From Radicibacter daui (GTDB lineage: Bacteria > Pseudomonadota > Alphaproteobacteria > Radicibacterales > Radicibacteraceae), in assembly GCA_030657355.1 (NCBI GenBank), contig CP131056.1, positions 1,942,501 to 2,006,500 of the forward strand: DNA of 64,000 bases, written 5' to 3'. The stretch's first letter is position 1, and every line of letters begins with the position of its first letter. Shown piece by piece: positions 16,359 to 24,658 of this stretch. The translations under genes and the position numbers were made by a program. Below the pieces are notes generated by a model. That model was not told where the DNA came from, made no database searches, and saw nothing but the letters and a program-made list of their open reading frames with translations.

Positions 16359-17347
16359 ACGCGACGAAGACAAATCGCAAGCCGCTGCTCGACATCGAGG
16401 ATCTGAGTGTCGAGTTCAAGGTTGCCGGCGGTCTTGTTCCGTGGAAGCGCCGGGTGCTGCGCGCCGTCAACGGAGTGACGCTCTCCGTCCATGCCGGCGA
16501 GACGCTGGGCATCGTGGGGGAAAGCGGTAGCGGCAAGAGCACGCTCGGCCGTGCCGTGTTGCGGCTCGGAGAGCTGACGGCGGGCAAGGTGTTGTTCGAG
16601 GGTACGGACATGGCAAAGGCCACGCCCTCCGACCTTGCCCGGCTGCGCCGGGCAACGGCGATGATCTTCCAGGACCCCTACAACGCGCTCAATCCGCGTC
16701 TCACTGTGGGGGAAGCCATTGGCGAGGTGCTGCGTGTGCACCGAAAGGTGCCGGCCGGCGACGTGAAGGCACGGGTGAGCGAGCTGTTGCAGATGGTAGG
16801 GCTGGCGCCGGAACTGGCGGCCCGCAAACCGTCCGGCCTCAGCGGCGGGCAGTGCCAGCGTATCGGCATCGCCCGGGCGCTGGCCGTCGAACCCCGCCTC
16901 ATCATCGCCGATGAATGCGTGGCTGCGCTCGATGTGTCGGTGCAGGGGCAGATCATCAATCTGCTGATCGAACTGCGCGAGCGCATGGGCGTGGCGCTTA
17001 TCTTCATCGCGCATGATCTCGCGCTGGTGCGGCGCCTGTGTGACCGGGTGGCCGTGATGTATCTCGGCCGCGTGGTCGAGGAAGGGCCGACGGCAGAGGT
17101 TTTTGCCGCCCCGCGCCATCCCTATACCGCCTCCCTGCTGCGGGCGATCCCAGAGATCGATCCGGACCGGCCGCTATCGTCCGAGCTGTTGCCGGGCGAC
17201 CCGCCCAGTCCCCTCAACCTGCCCCGGGGCTGTGCCTTTCATCCGCGCTGCGCGCTCGCAGAAGCACGATGCGCCGAGGACCCACCACCCCCGCTCAGGC
17301 GGCGGGGCGATCATCTTTCAGCCTGCCTTCTGGACAACCCGACCTGA
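16355..17347 (+). CDS. Peptide-type ABC transporter ATPase, DppF-like
   Basis: Second ATPase, 330 residues. Walker [10 protein letters not shown] is at 55-63, the signature is LSGGQCQRI, and the C-terminal block is CAFHPRCALAEARC. The Walker B region reads IIADECVAALD, where most relatives have DEP(T/V)SALD; the catalytic Glu is kept. The ATG overlaps the dppD stop by four bases. Confidence 0.93.
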   Translation: MNATKTNRKPLLDIEDLSVEFKVAGGLVPWKRRVLRAVNGVTLSVHAGETLGIVGESGSGKSTLGRAVLRLGELTAGKVLFEGTDMAKATPSDLARLRRATAMIFQDPYNALNPRLTVGEAIGEVLRVHRKVPAGDVKARVSELLQMVGLAPELAARKPSGLSGGQCQRIGIARALAVEPRLIIADECVAALDVSVQGQIINLLIELRERMGVALIFIAHDLALVRRLCDRVAVMYLGRVVEEGPTAEVFAAPRHPYTASLLRAIPEIDPDRPLSSELLPGDPPSPLNLPRGCAFHPRCALAEARCAEDPPPPLRRRGDHLSACLLDNPT

Positions 17348-17390
17348 CCCGCCGGCTTGCGGCTCTCGGTCTCTTGATGAGGACAGCATC

Positions 17391-18905
17391 ATGACCCGCA
17401 CTTGGATGAAGATTGGCCTTGCCGCATTTCTGGCGACGACGGCCCTGGGAACGAGCCTTGCCGAGGCGGCCGGTGTGCTGACCATCGGCCGGCGCGAGGA
17501 CGGCACGACCTTCGATCCGATCATGACGGCGCAGAATGTCGATTTCTGGGTCTTTTCCAACGTGTTCGACGTGCTGGTGCGCGTGGACAAGACCGGCACC
17601 AGGCTGGAGCCGGGCCTTGCCGAAAGCTGGACGGTTTCTTCCGATGGCCTGACCTATACCTTCAAGATGCGGGCGGCCAAATTCTCCGACGGCAGCCCGA
17701 TCACGGCGGAAGACGCCGCCTTTTCGCTGCTGCGTATCCGCGACGATCAAGGCTCTCTCTGGGCCGACAGCTACAAGGTGATGGATACCGTCGAGGCGCC
17801 GGATGCCACGACGCTGATCATCAAGCTGAAGCAGCCGAGCGCACCCTTCCTCTCCTCCCTCGCCATGCCCGGCACCTCGATCCTCTCCAAGGCAGGCATG
17901 GAGAAGATGGGTGAGGCTGCCTATGCCGAGAACCCGGTTGCCTCCGGCGCTTTCAGCGTCAAGGAATGGGTGCGCGGCGACCGGGTGGTGCTGGAGAAGA
18001 ACCCGAACTTCTGGCAGGCCGACCGGGTGAGCCTTGACGGGGTCGAGTGGATTTCCATCCCCGACGATAATACCCGCATGCTGAAGGTGCAGGCCGGTGA
18101 GCTCGACAGCGCGATCTTCGTGCCCTTCTCCAGCATTGCCGAGCTGCAGAAGGACCCGAACCTCACGGTTCATCTCGATACCTCGACCCGCGAGGATCAC
18201 CTGCTGATCAACCATGCCCACGGGCTTCTGGGCAACAAGGACGTCCGGCAGGCGATCGACATGGCGATCGACAAGAAGGCGATTGTCGACGCGGTGACTT
18301 TCGGCATCGGCTCCGTTGCCAATTCCTACATTCCGGCCGGGGCGCTCTATCACTACGCCGACAATCTCAGCCGCCCCTATGACCCGGAAAAGGCCAAGGC
18401 AATGCTGGCCAAGGCCGGTGCCTCCGACCTGAAGCTCAAGTATGTGGTCAATGCCGGCGACGCGGTGGACGAGCAGATCGCCGTGCTTCTCCAGCAGCAG
18501 CTCTCCAGGGCGGGTATCGGGGTTGACCTGCAGAAGGTCGATCCGAGCCAGAGCTGGGACATGCTGGTGGCAGGCGACTACGACATTTCGGTCATGTACT
18601 GGACCAACGACATCCTGGACCCGGACCAGAAGACCACCTTCGTGCTGGGCCATGATTCCAACAACAACTACATGACCAACTACAAGAACGAGGCGGTGAA
18701 GGAGCTGGTGGCCAAGGCGCGTATCGAGGCCGATCCGGCCAAGCGCGAGCAGATGTATATCGACCTGCAGAAGATGGCGAAGGACGACGTCAACTGGATC
18801 GACCTCTACTACAGCCCGTACCGCAACGTTTCCCGCAAGAATATCAAGAACTTCTACCAGAACCCGCTGGGCCGCTTCTTCCTTGAGGACGTCGTCAAGG
18901 AATAA
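17391..18905 (+). CDS. Periplasmic solute-binding protein of the Dpp/Opp family
   Basis: Substrate receptor of the transporter, 504 residues. The ATG used gives a clean signal peptide (MTRTWMKIGLAAFLATTALGTSLAEA) cleaved around residue 26; the longer open frame upstream lies in dppF. SBP family 5 marks include TFDPIMT, LEPGLAESWTVSSDGLTYTF, the NPVASGAFSVKEWVRGD block and DVRQAIDMAIDK. In PipR-type loci the binding protein delivers the plant-derived inducer precursor or peptide. It ends the operon, and a terminator hairpin follows. Confidence 0.93.
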   Translation: MTRTWMKIGLAAFLATTALGTSLAEAAGVLTIGRREDGTTFDPIMTAQNVDFWVFSNVFDVLVRVDKTGTRLEPGLAESWTVSSDGLTYTFKMRAAKFSDGSPITAEDAAFSLLRIRDDQGSLWADSYKVMDTVEAPDATTLIIKLKQPSAPFLSSLAMPGTSILSKAGMEKMGEAAYAENPVASGAFSVKEWVRGDRVVLEKNPNFWQADRVSLDGVEWISIPDDNTRMLKVQAGELDSAIFVPFSSIAELQKDPNLTVHLDTSTREDHLLINHAHGLLGNKDVRQAIDMAIDKKAIVDAVTFGIGSVANSYIPAGALYHYADNLSRPYDPEKAKAMLAKAGASDLKLKYVVNAGDAVDEQIAVLLQQQLSRAGIGVDLQKVDPSQSWDMLVAGDYDISVMYWTNDILDPDQKTTFVLGHDSNNNYMTNYKNEAVKELVAKARIEADPAKREQMYIDLQKMAKDDVNWIDLYYSPYRNVSRKNIKNFYQNPLGRFFLEDVVKE

Positions 18906-18938
18906 GCCGGCCACCGGACTGGTTCCGGGGCAGGGGGC

Positions 18939-18977
18939 GGGGCGGCGTTCCGGGGGGGAAGCCGCCCCGTTTCATTT
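18939..18977 (+). terminator. Terminator after the solute-binding protein gene
   Basis: GGGGCGGC (18939-18946) pairs with GCCGCCCC (18961-18968) and is followed by GTTTCATTTT. It ends the hydrolase/ABC operon before the convergent regulator gene. Confidence 0.65.
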
Positions 18978-19013
18978 TGGGGGCCACGGAAAGCGCGCAG
19001 ATGGGGAGACCTT

Positions 19014-20375
19014 TCAGGTCCGCTCGACCACTTCCAGCACCGGTGTTGCCGTCAGCTCCAGCCTGATTTCGCCGCGGCCGGGGCGCAGCAGGCGGATGGG
19101 GGTCTGTTTTTCCTCAAGCCGCCGGCGCAGCAGGATGAGGCGCGTTTCCAGATTGTCCTTGAGGTCAGGCAGGCGCAGCGCGGGGTCGATGCGGACCTCG
19201 CGGTTGGTGAAGTCCTGCCGGCCGTTTTCCTGATGATGCTTCAGGAAATAATAGAGCAGGCGGCCCGGCACGCCCTTGATGATGTAGGCATCGTCGATGA
19301 AAAGGCTGTCGTCGAAACGGTAATAGCGCACGCGCAGCGGTGTGCCGCCTGCCTCCGCCGCAGGGCTCGCGCCCCGGGGGGCGACTTCCGCCGCCATCGC
19401 CTCCAGCTCCAGCAGGCGCAGGGTTGTAGCCAGCTGGCCGGCGATGAGGCAAAGCGCGCCCTCATGTTCGTGATGGAAGGCAAATCGCCGGGTAGCCTCC
19501 GCCAGCAGCACGCCGCGCAGGCGGCCCTGATGGCAGAGCGGTACGGCGACCTGGCTCAGCGGCTCGGCAAGGCCCGGCACCGGAATGTGGCGCACGTCCG
19601 GCGCCTGTTCCGCCGGGGTGGAGGCCCGCATGGCCTCGATATAGCGGCGCGAGCGGCTGAGATCGGCGATGCGGATCGGCCGCCGCTCCTTGGCGGCAAT
19701 GCCGACGATGCCGTCGCCCAGCGCGGTTTCGGCGCCCACACCCTCCGCGCCATAACCGCGGCTTGTCAGAGTGGTGAGATGGTTCTGTCCCTCATCGGCC
19801 AGCAGCAGCATGGAATGGGCGATGCCGAAATGCTGCTCGAGGCCTGCCAGCACGGTGTCGAGCAGGGCATCCGGGTCGCTGCCGGCGGCAATCTGCCGGC
19901 AGATGTCGGCGGTGCCCGGCAAAAGGTCGGGCGCTGCGGGGAGGTTGGTCTCCTCCACATCCGGCACCGCCCATTGCTGGGGACGCGGCACGGCACGCAG
20001 GCTCTCTACCCGGTAGATGTCCGCACTGCGCAGGCGCATGACGATGCCGGCGGCATGCTGGGCGCTGACGGCCTGCAGGTGGGCGGACATCTGGTTGAAG
20101 ATATCGCCGCTTTCCACCGAGTGGCTGTAGACCAGATCGAGTACATGCTGGTCGCCGCTCACCCCGTCCACCAGCATTACGCAGGCACGCCGGGTGGCGG
20201 CGATATTGGCGGCAGTCTTGGAGAAGAACTGGTTGGTGAGGGCGACATGCTCCTCATCCACATAATGAACCTGCGAGAGGTAAGAGACATTGGGCAGCCC
20301 GTCGCTATCCACCGTGGAGATGGAGGAGGGAATGATGCCTTCGAAGGCATGGCGCAGGTCGGCAAGGCGGGTCAT
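19014..20375 (-). CDS. FMN split-barrel / GAF / winged-helix regulator (unusual fusion)
   Basis: 453 residues in three parts. Residues about 1-135 resemble a pyridoxamine-phosphate-oxidase-like split barrel (IPSSISTVDSDGLPNVSYLS, then VALTNQFFSKTAANI, then ACVMLVD). Residues about 150-320 form a GAF domain (LLDTVLAGLEQHFGIAHSMLL ending near VAVPLCHQGRLRGVLL). Residues about 345-453 look like an OmpR-type winged helix (GVPGRLLYYFLKHHQ, FTNREVR, LETRLILLRRRL). This suggests a one-component regulator sensing a flavin, redox state or small gas, but no ligand residue can be named. It overlaps the upstream split-barrel gene by four bases and lies back to back with a hemerythrin-like gene. Domain calls are by motif only. 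Confidence 0.75.
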   Translation of the reverse strand: MTRLADLRHAFEGIIPSSISTVDSDGLPNVSYLSQVHYVDEEHVALTNQFFSKTAANIAATRRACVMLVDGVSGDQHVLDLVYSHSVESGDIFNQMSAHLQAVSAQHAAGIVMRLRSADIYRVESLRAVPRPQQWAVPDVEETNLPAAPDLLPGTADICRQIAAGSDPDALLDTVLAGLEQHFGIAHSMLLLADEGQNHLTTLTSRGYGAEGVGAETALGDGIVGIAAKERRPIRIADLSRSRRYIEAMRASTPAEQAPDVRHIPVPGLAEPLSQVAVPLCHQGRLRGVLLAEATRRFAFHHEHEGALCLIAGQLATTLRLLELEAMAAEVAPRGASPAAEAGGTPLRVRYYRFDDSLFIDDAYIIKGVPGRLLYYFLKHHQENGRQDFTNREVRIDPALRLPDLKDNLETRLILLRRRLEEKQTPIRLLRPGRGEIRLELTATPVLEVVERT

Positions 20376-20854
20376 CGCACACCTGCCAGTTCCAGTGCGA
20401 GGCCGGCGCCCGGGCCCGGTGTCTGACGAAAGGCAGCCGTCGCGGTGATGGCGATGCTGTGCAGGTTTTCAATCGTCAGCCAGCTGGCGATCTGGCGCGG
20501 GCTGCTGCCAAGGGTGCTCAGTGTCTGGTAGGTGTCCGCCACGTAACGCTCGGCCCGCGCCTTTTCAGCCTGGGTGGCGGGGGTAACGGCGATGACGCTG
20601 CCCTTGACCTGAAAGGCGCGATAGTCGGCCGGATTGGCGAAAGTGACGGCGACCGGCCAGCCGGGTTGCAGGTTGGCAAGGGCCTGCGGCCAGAGCGAGG
20701 CGGAGACAAGGCCGTGGAAACGGTCCTCCCCGGCGGTGGCGATGAGGCCGCTGAGGCGGCAGACGGTGGGGCGCAGGGCGGCATCGCGCGTTGCCGCGAC
20801 GATCATCACCGGACCTTCCATGAAATCGGCAAGCTGCGCGTCGATGAGCGCCAT
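20372..20854 (-). CDS. Pyridoxamine 5-phosphate oxidase-like flavin-binding protein
   Basis: 160-residue single-domain protein with the split-barrel pattern of PNPOx-like families. It has an opening helix (MALIDAQLADFMEG), a strand pair PVMIVAATRDAALRPTVCRL, then WPVAVTFANPADYRAFQVKGSV. Members bind FMN or F420 and reduce small substrates or act as flavin reservoirs; the reaction is unknown. It is translationally coupled to the GAF/winged-helix regulator, whose N-terminal domain is the same fold. It is divergent from the hemerythrin-like gene across 211 bases holding two TTAG-N7-TTAG boxes. Confidence 0.75.
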   Translation of the reverse strand: MALIDAQLADFMEGPVMIVAATRDAALRPTVCRLSGLIATAGEDRFHGLVSASLWPQALANLQPGWPVAVTFANPADYRAFQVKGSVIAVTPATQAEKARAERYVADTYQTLSTLGSSPRQIASWLTIENLHSIAITATAAFRQTPGPGAGLALELAGVR

Positions 20855-20906
20855 GGGCCTTTCGCTTTCCCCCTGGATGCGCAGGCCGGACAGTGCCGGC
20901 CGGTTG

Positions 20907-20953
20907 TTAGCAGTTTTTTAGGAAACTCCCGCCTGTCGTTAGGAAGCATTTAG
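20907..20953. promoter_or_regulatory. Two direct TTAG-N7-TTAG boxes
   Basis: TTAG-CAGTTTT-TTAG (20907-20921) and TTAG-GAAGCAT-TTAG (20939-20953) are spaced 32 bases apart start to start, about three helical turns. They lie in the divergent region between the split-barrel gene and the hemerythrin gene. The spacing equals that of a CtrA box (TTAA-N7-TTAA), but each half carries G for the last A. They may be sites for the neighbouring winged-helix regulator or weak CtrA sites. Confidence 0.5.
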
Positions 20954-21065
20954 GAAGCGGCCTTCGTCTTCAAGCCATAAGTTGCGCGCCGACCGGGGCG
21001 GGCAGCGACAGAAGCGTTGCCGTAGCCCCCGCACGATCTGGACGAGAAAAAGGGGGACCTGAACC

Positions 21066-21770
21066 GTGTCCGACAACACTCACATCCTGCTGCCGGTGGA
21101 CCTGGCGAAGCGCTTTGACCTCTACGGGCCGGTGCACAAGGGCATCCGCCGGGCGCAGATGCACCTGCTGGTGCGCGTGGGCGCACATGACTTTACCGAT
21201 GCTGCGGCGACGGAAAACCTGCTGGCTGACCTGCGCCGCATGCTGTTTCTCTCCGCCGGCCATCTGGCCCACGAAGAGCAGCATATTCACGATGCCCTTG
21301 CCGCCAGCGGCGAGGCGGAGCGGCTGGAAGAGCAGCATGACGGCCATGAAGCCGCCTTTGCCGTGCTGGAGCGGCTGCTGAACGACATCGAGACCGCGCC
21401 TGCTACCGCACGCATCGCCCTCGGCCGGCAGTTCTATCTCGAATACAGCCATTTCATCGGGGAGGATCTCCTCCATATGCATGAGGAAGAGACGGTGGCC
21501 TGGCCGATGCTCTGTGCGCGCTATTCCGATGCCGACCTGATGGGCATCGAGCAGCGCATCGTCGGCTCCATCCCGCCGGAAAAGGCCATGGCTTTCATGG
21601 CCCTGATGATGCCGGCCCTCAACCCGCAGGAACGTTTCGGCATGCTGTCCGGCATGAAGGCCGGCGCCCCGGCGGAGATGTTCAACGCTGTGATGGACAC
21701 TGCGGTGAAGCCGGCGCTGGCGGCGGCGGAGTTCGCCGCGCTGGAACAGCGTCTGGGGCTTGCCGCCTGA
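21066..21770 (+). CDS. Hemerythrin-like HHE-domain protein
   Basis: 234 residues. Histidines and acidic residues are spaced as in di-iron four-helix HHE proteins: His24 (VHKGIR), His69 and His73 in HLAHEEQHIH, His91/His94 in EEQHDGHEA, and His137/His139 with Glu140-141 in LLHMHEEE. Such proteins bind oxygen or nitric oxide, or repair iron-sulfur centres. The C-terminal 80 residues (PPEKAMAFMALMMPALNP onward) form a helical segment with many Met, often seen in this subgroup. It is divergently transcribed from two split-barrel genes, suggesting a shared redox response. A strong terminator follows. Confidence 0.8.
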   Translation: MSDNTHILLPVDLAKRFDLYGPVHKGIRRAQMHLLVRVGAHDFTDAAATENLLADLRRMLFLSAGHLAHEEQHIHDALAASGEAERLEEQHDGHEAAFAVLERLLNDIETAPATARIALGRQFYLEYSHFIGEDLLHMHEEETVAWPMLCARYSDADLMGIEQRIVGSIPPEKAMAFMALMMPALNPQERFGMLSGMKAGAPAEMFNAVMDTAVKPALAAAEFAALEQRLGLAA

Positions 21771-21785
21771 GGGCATCCCTGGAAA

Positions 21786-21827
21786 GCCGGGCGGGCCTTC
21801 GGGACAAGGCCTGCCCGGCGCCCTTTT
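21786..21827 (+). terminator. Terminator after the hemerythrin-like gene
   Basis: A 14-bp stem (GCCGGGCGGGCCTT with AAGGCCTGCCCGGC, one G-U pair) with a 6-base loop, followed by GCCCTTTT. It lies between convergent genes. Confidence 0.8.
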
Positions 21828-21829
21828 GC

Positions 21830-22207
21830 TCAGAGGGGCGACAGACGGCCGAGAAACTTGTCATTGTGCCAACCGGGCTGGCGATCCTCGATCACCACGC
21901 GGTGGCCGGTTTCGGTAAAGACGCTGACCTCGATCCAGCGGGCGAGCAGCAAATCGTCGAGCTTGCCGAGCAGGGCGACGGCCACGGCCTCGGCATTTTC
22001 CGCCGGCAGGGTGTCGATCAGTTCCACCCAGCCATGGCGGGTAATGACGTCGCGGTCAGGCACATACCGCACCTTGAGCCCGTTGCCGCCCGGCGCGTCC
22101 CCCGCCCATTCGATGAGATAGTCATGATGAGGCGCCGGGTTGCGCAGCACCGCCACCGCCTCCTCGTCCGCCTTGAGGGGATCGCCATTGTTGCTGGTTT
22201 CCGTCAT
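21830..22207 (-). CDS. Conserved-looking protein of unknown function at the end of the flagellar operon
   Basis: 125 residues, no signal peptide or membrane segment, not recognised. It is acidic at the N-terminus and then looks compact and mixed alpha/beta (DYLIEWAGDAPGGNGLKVRY, RHGWVELIDTLPAENAEAVA, ARWIEVSVFTETGHRVVIED). It is the last gene of the operon that starts at fliF and follows the FliK-like gene by 36 bases in the same direction, so a flagellar or export-related role is possible. No function is assigned. Confidence 0.65.
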   Translation of the reverse strand: MTETSNNGDPLKADEEAVAVLRNPAPHHDYLIEWAGDAPGGNGLKVRYVPDRDVITRHGWVELIDTLPAENAEAVAVALLGKLDDLLLARWIEVSVFTETGHRVVIEDRQPGWHNDKFLGRLSPL

Positions 22208-22243
22208 GGCCGGCTCTCCCTGTTTGCGCCGCGAGGCAGCCTT

Positions 22244-24643
22244 TCAGATATTAACGGCGCCGACATGGGCGGCGCTGCGTTCGCGCGTCAGCCGCACCCA
22301 GCCATCAAATCCGCCCTGGAACAATACCGTGCCGCCAAGGCCGCTGGCTTGCAAGGCGCTCACGTAAAGGCTGCGGATATCCTCTTCCATCTCGCGCTGC
22401 CAGCCGGTGCCGGAACGCAGCACCATGTCGAGCCGCTGCTCGGCGGGGCGGGAGAGCCCCTCGAGTTGCAGGGGGCCGAGGCGGCTCAGCTCCAGATCGA
22501 TGAGGAAACGCACGCCCGCATTCTGGCGCACGGCGGCATCCTCCGGGCTTTCCTTGTCGCTGCCGGCGCCGCGCAGATAGAACTGCACCGGTTGCAGCAG
22601 CGCTCCGGCCTCCAGCGGCACGGTATAACCGCGCCACTCATTGCCGGCGCCATCGAAGGCGCGGTGGCGCAGGGACGAAAGCTCTTCCCCCATGCGTTTC
22701 AGTGTGGCGCCACCTTGCGGGGTCGAGCGCAGCAGGCCGGCCGCCGCGCCGCCGATCCAGCCGGCGGCATCGCCGCCGCGGCGCAGGGCCGTCAGCAGGA
22801 TGGCTAGGCTGGGCGCGAGCTGGGTGTCCGGCCGGGGCACCAGCGTTCGCCGCAGCATTTCCCCCAGCGCCGGGTTGAGCGCGGCCAGCAGTTCCAGCCC
22901 GTCATCGAGGGCCGGCATGCCGCCGGCAAGGGTGGCGGCATCCGGGTCTGCCGGCAAGGCGGGCAGGGCCTGAAGATCATCCGGCAGCAGGGCGACCGTA
23001 AGCTCGCTGTCGACGGGCAATCCTTGTGTCGTCTCCAGAAGATAACGTGCCGTGCCGATGCCGATGACGGGCGCGCCCTGACTGGTGCGATCGATGATCG
23101 TGGCGCGCTGGCCGGCACCGGCCGCGTCCGGCTGGGAGAGGGCTGCGAGCGGCACGCGCGGATTGGCGGGGGCGGCCAGAATGCGCACCGACAGGCTGCC
23201 GCCCGGCGGCACCGGTCCCGGGGAATTTGCTGCGCCGCCTGCCGGGCGAGCGATGGCGGCGACAGGTTCGGCTTCGGCCTCCTGCATTGCGCTGATCGCG
23301 CTGAGCGGCGCTGCGACAGCAGAACGGGCGGCCTGGATCGCCGGGTTTGCCGTTCCGGCGGACGCCGTTGAAGCGGGCTGCGCCGGTACGCCGGTGGTTG
23401 TCGATGCGGCGGGGCCTGCTGCCGGCGAAGCTGGAGCGGACGGAGACGGGGCCGGTGCGCCGGCCTTGCCAGCTGTGTCACCAGCCACGGGATTGGCACC
23501 GGTCGGGCCTGAGGGGGCGCCGGGACGGGCGATGCGGGTAACGATGGGGCTGCGGGCCAGCAACTCCGCTGCCGGCAGGGCGCCGGTGCCGGCCATGGCG
23601 GCAAGGGAAGCGGCCGCTGCAGGAGAGGGGGCTGGCCCCAGCGCTGCCGCGGGTGATGCCGCCGGCGGGGTGGCGGCAGAAGCTGCGGCTGGCGGCGGAG
23701 ATTGGGCAGGCGGCGTGCCGCCCGTCGCCGGGCTGGCTGCTCCCGCTGGTGTTGGCAGAGCGGTGCTGCCGGCTGGCACTGTGGGCTGCGTCGGTATGGC
23801 CGGCGAGGCCACAGCGGCGGCAGCTGGAGAGGGCGTCGCCGCGGGAGGCACGGCATCCGGTACCGCACCGGCGCTGGCAGGCATGATTGCGGCAGGGCCG
23901 CCGGGTTGCGGCGTTGCCAATGGCGGGATTGCCGCCGGGAGGGCGCCGGCGGGCTGGCCGGCTCCGGCTGGCGCCGCCCCGGTGGCTGGAGCGGCTTGTG
24001 TCGGCTGGGCGGGATTACCGGCAGCGGGGGCGGCGGCAGGGGCCGGTGAAGCGCCCGCCGAAAGGGGAATGGCCGCCGCAGCCCCTCCGGCACCGGTGGA
24101 GGCCGGCGTGCCAGCAGCGGTGAAAAGCTGCTGGGCGGTAACGCCGTCCGGCAGGCGGATGGCGCGCAGCACCGTACCGGCGGCAAGCGGCAGATCGGGC
24201 AAGGCGGCGGCCAGCGTGCGCAGCAGCTGGGCTTCGGCTGCCGCGCCCAGCAAGTTGGGCGTCAACACCGGTGTGCCGGCGGAAGGTGCCGGATTTGCCG
24301 TTGGTGAGGGGGGCGCGGTTGCCGTGGTAGTAATTTGCGCGCGCAGGGCCCCGCCATCGCCGGAGGGGGTAACCTGTACGGTTACCGGCCGGTCAGTCGG
24401 CAACGGGGTGCCGGTGCGCAGCTGCACATCACCGGCGGCGGTGCGCAGCGTTACGGTGCCGTCGGGTGTCTGGGACTGAACGGTGCCGGTCAGGGTGATG
24501 CCGCGCCCGGCATTGGCACTGACATTGGCGCTGACCCGGGCCGGCAGCTCCACCACCTCGGCATCGCCAAGGCTGACGCTGGCCGGACGGGCGGACGTTG
24601 CAAGGTCTGCCGTCTGGGCGGGCGGGGCGGAGATGCCTGTCAT
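22244..24643 (-). CDS. FliK-like Ala/Pro-rich flagellar protein
   Basis: 799 residues, not a standard FliK but of similar build. A beta-rich N-terminal region (about 30-110: ITLTGTVQSQTPDGTVTLRT) is followed by a very long Ala/Pro/Thr/Gly-rich region (about 110-520). A folded C-terminal domain (about 640-780) carries the hook-control-like pattern FLIDLELSRLGPLQLEG followed by RLDMVLRSGTGW. It is in the same operon as flhA, flhF and flhG, starting 15 bases after flhG. A second, typical FliK is encoded at 35500-37509. It may be a second length-control or export-switch protein; the exact role is unknown. The huge open frames on the opposite strand are artefacts of its composition. Confidence 0.75.
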   Translation of the reverse strand: MTGISAPPAQTADLATSARPASVSLGDAEVVELPARVSANVSANAGRGITLTGTVQSQTPDGTVTLRTAAGDVQLRTGTPLPTDRPVTVQVTPSGDGGALRAQITTTATAPPSPTANPAPSAGTPVLTPNLLGAAAEAQLLRTLAAALPDLPLAAGTVLRAIRLPDGVTAQQLFTAAGTPASTGAGGAAAAIPLSAGASPAPAAAPAAGNPAQPTQAAPATGAAPAGAGQPAGALPAAIPPLATPQPGGPAAIMPASAGAVPDAVPPAATPSPAAAAVASPAIPTQPTVPAGSTALPTPAGAASPATGGTPPAQSPPPAAASAATPPAASPAAALGPAPSPAAAASLAAMAGTGALPAAELLARSPIVTRIARPGAPSGPTGANPVAGDTAGKAGAPAPSPSAPASPAAGPAASTTTGVPAQPASTASAGTANPAIQAARSAVAAPLSAISAMQEAEAEPVAAIARPAGGAANSPGPVPPGGSLSVRILAAPANPRVPLAALSQPDAAGAGQRATIIDRTSQGAPVIGIGTARYLLETTQGLPVDSELTVALLPDDLQALPALPADPDAATLAGGMPALDDGLELLAALNPALGEMLRRTLVPRPDTQLAPSLAILLTALRRGGDAAGWIGGAAAGLLRSTPQGGATLKRMGEELSSLRHRAFDGAGNEWRGYTVPLEAGALLQPVQFYLRGAGSDKESPEDAAVRQNAGVRFLIDLELSRLGPLQLEGLSRPAEQRLDMVLRSGTGWQREMEEDIRSLYVSALQASGLGGTVLFQGGFDGWVRLTRERSAAHVGAVNI

Positions 24644-24658
24644 CGCCGCCTCTGCCGG

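Noticed and set aside
17295-18914. 539-codon minus-strand frame opposite the binding-protein gene
   Set aside because: Antisense shadow with no domain pattern; the plus-strand protein has a signal peptide and family motifs.
23085-24479. 464-codon plus-strand frame opposite the FliK-like gene
   Set aside because: Almost pure Ala/Gly/Pro, produced by the G+C-rich repetitive coding of the FliK-like protein.
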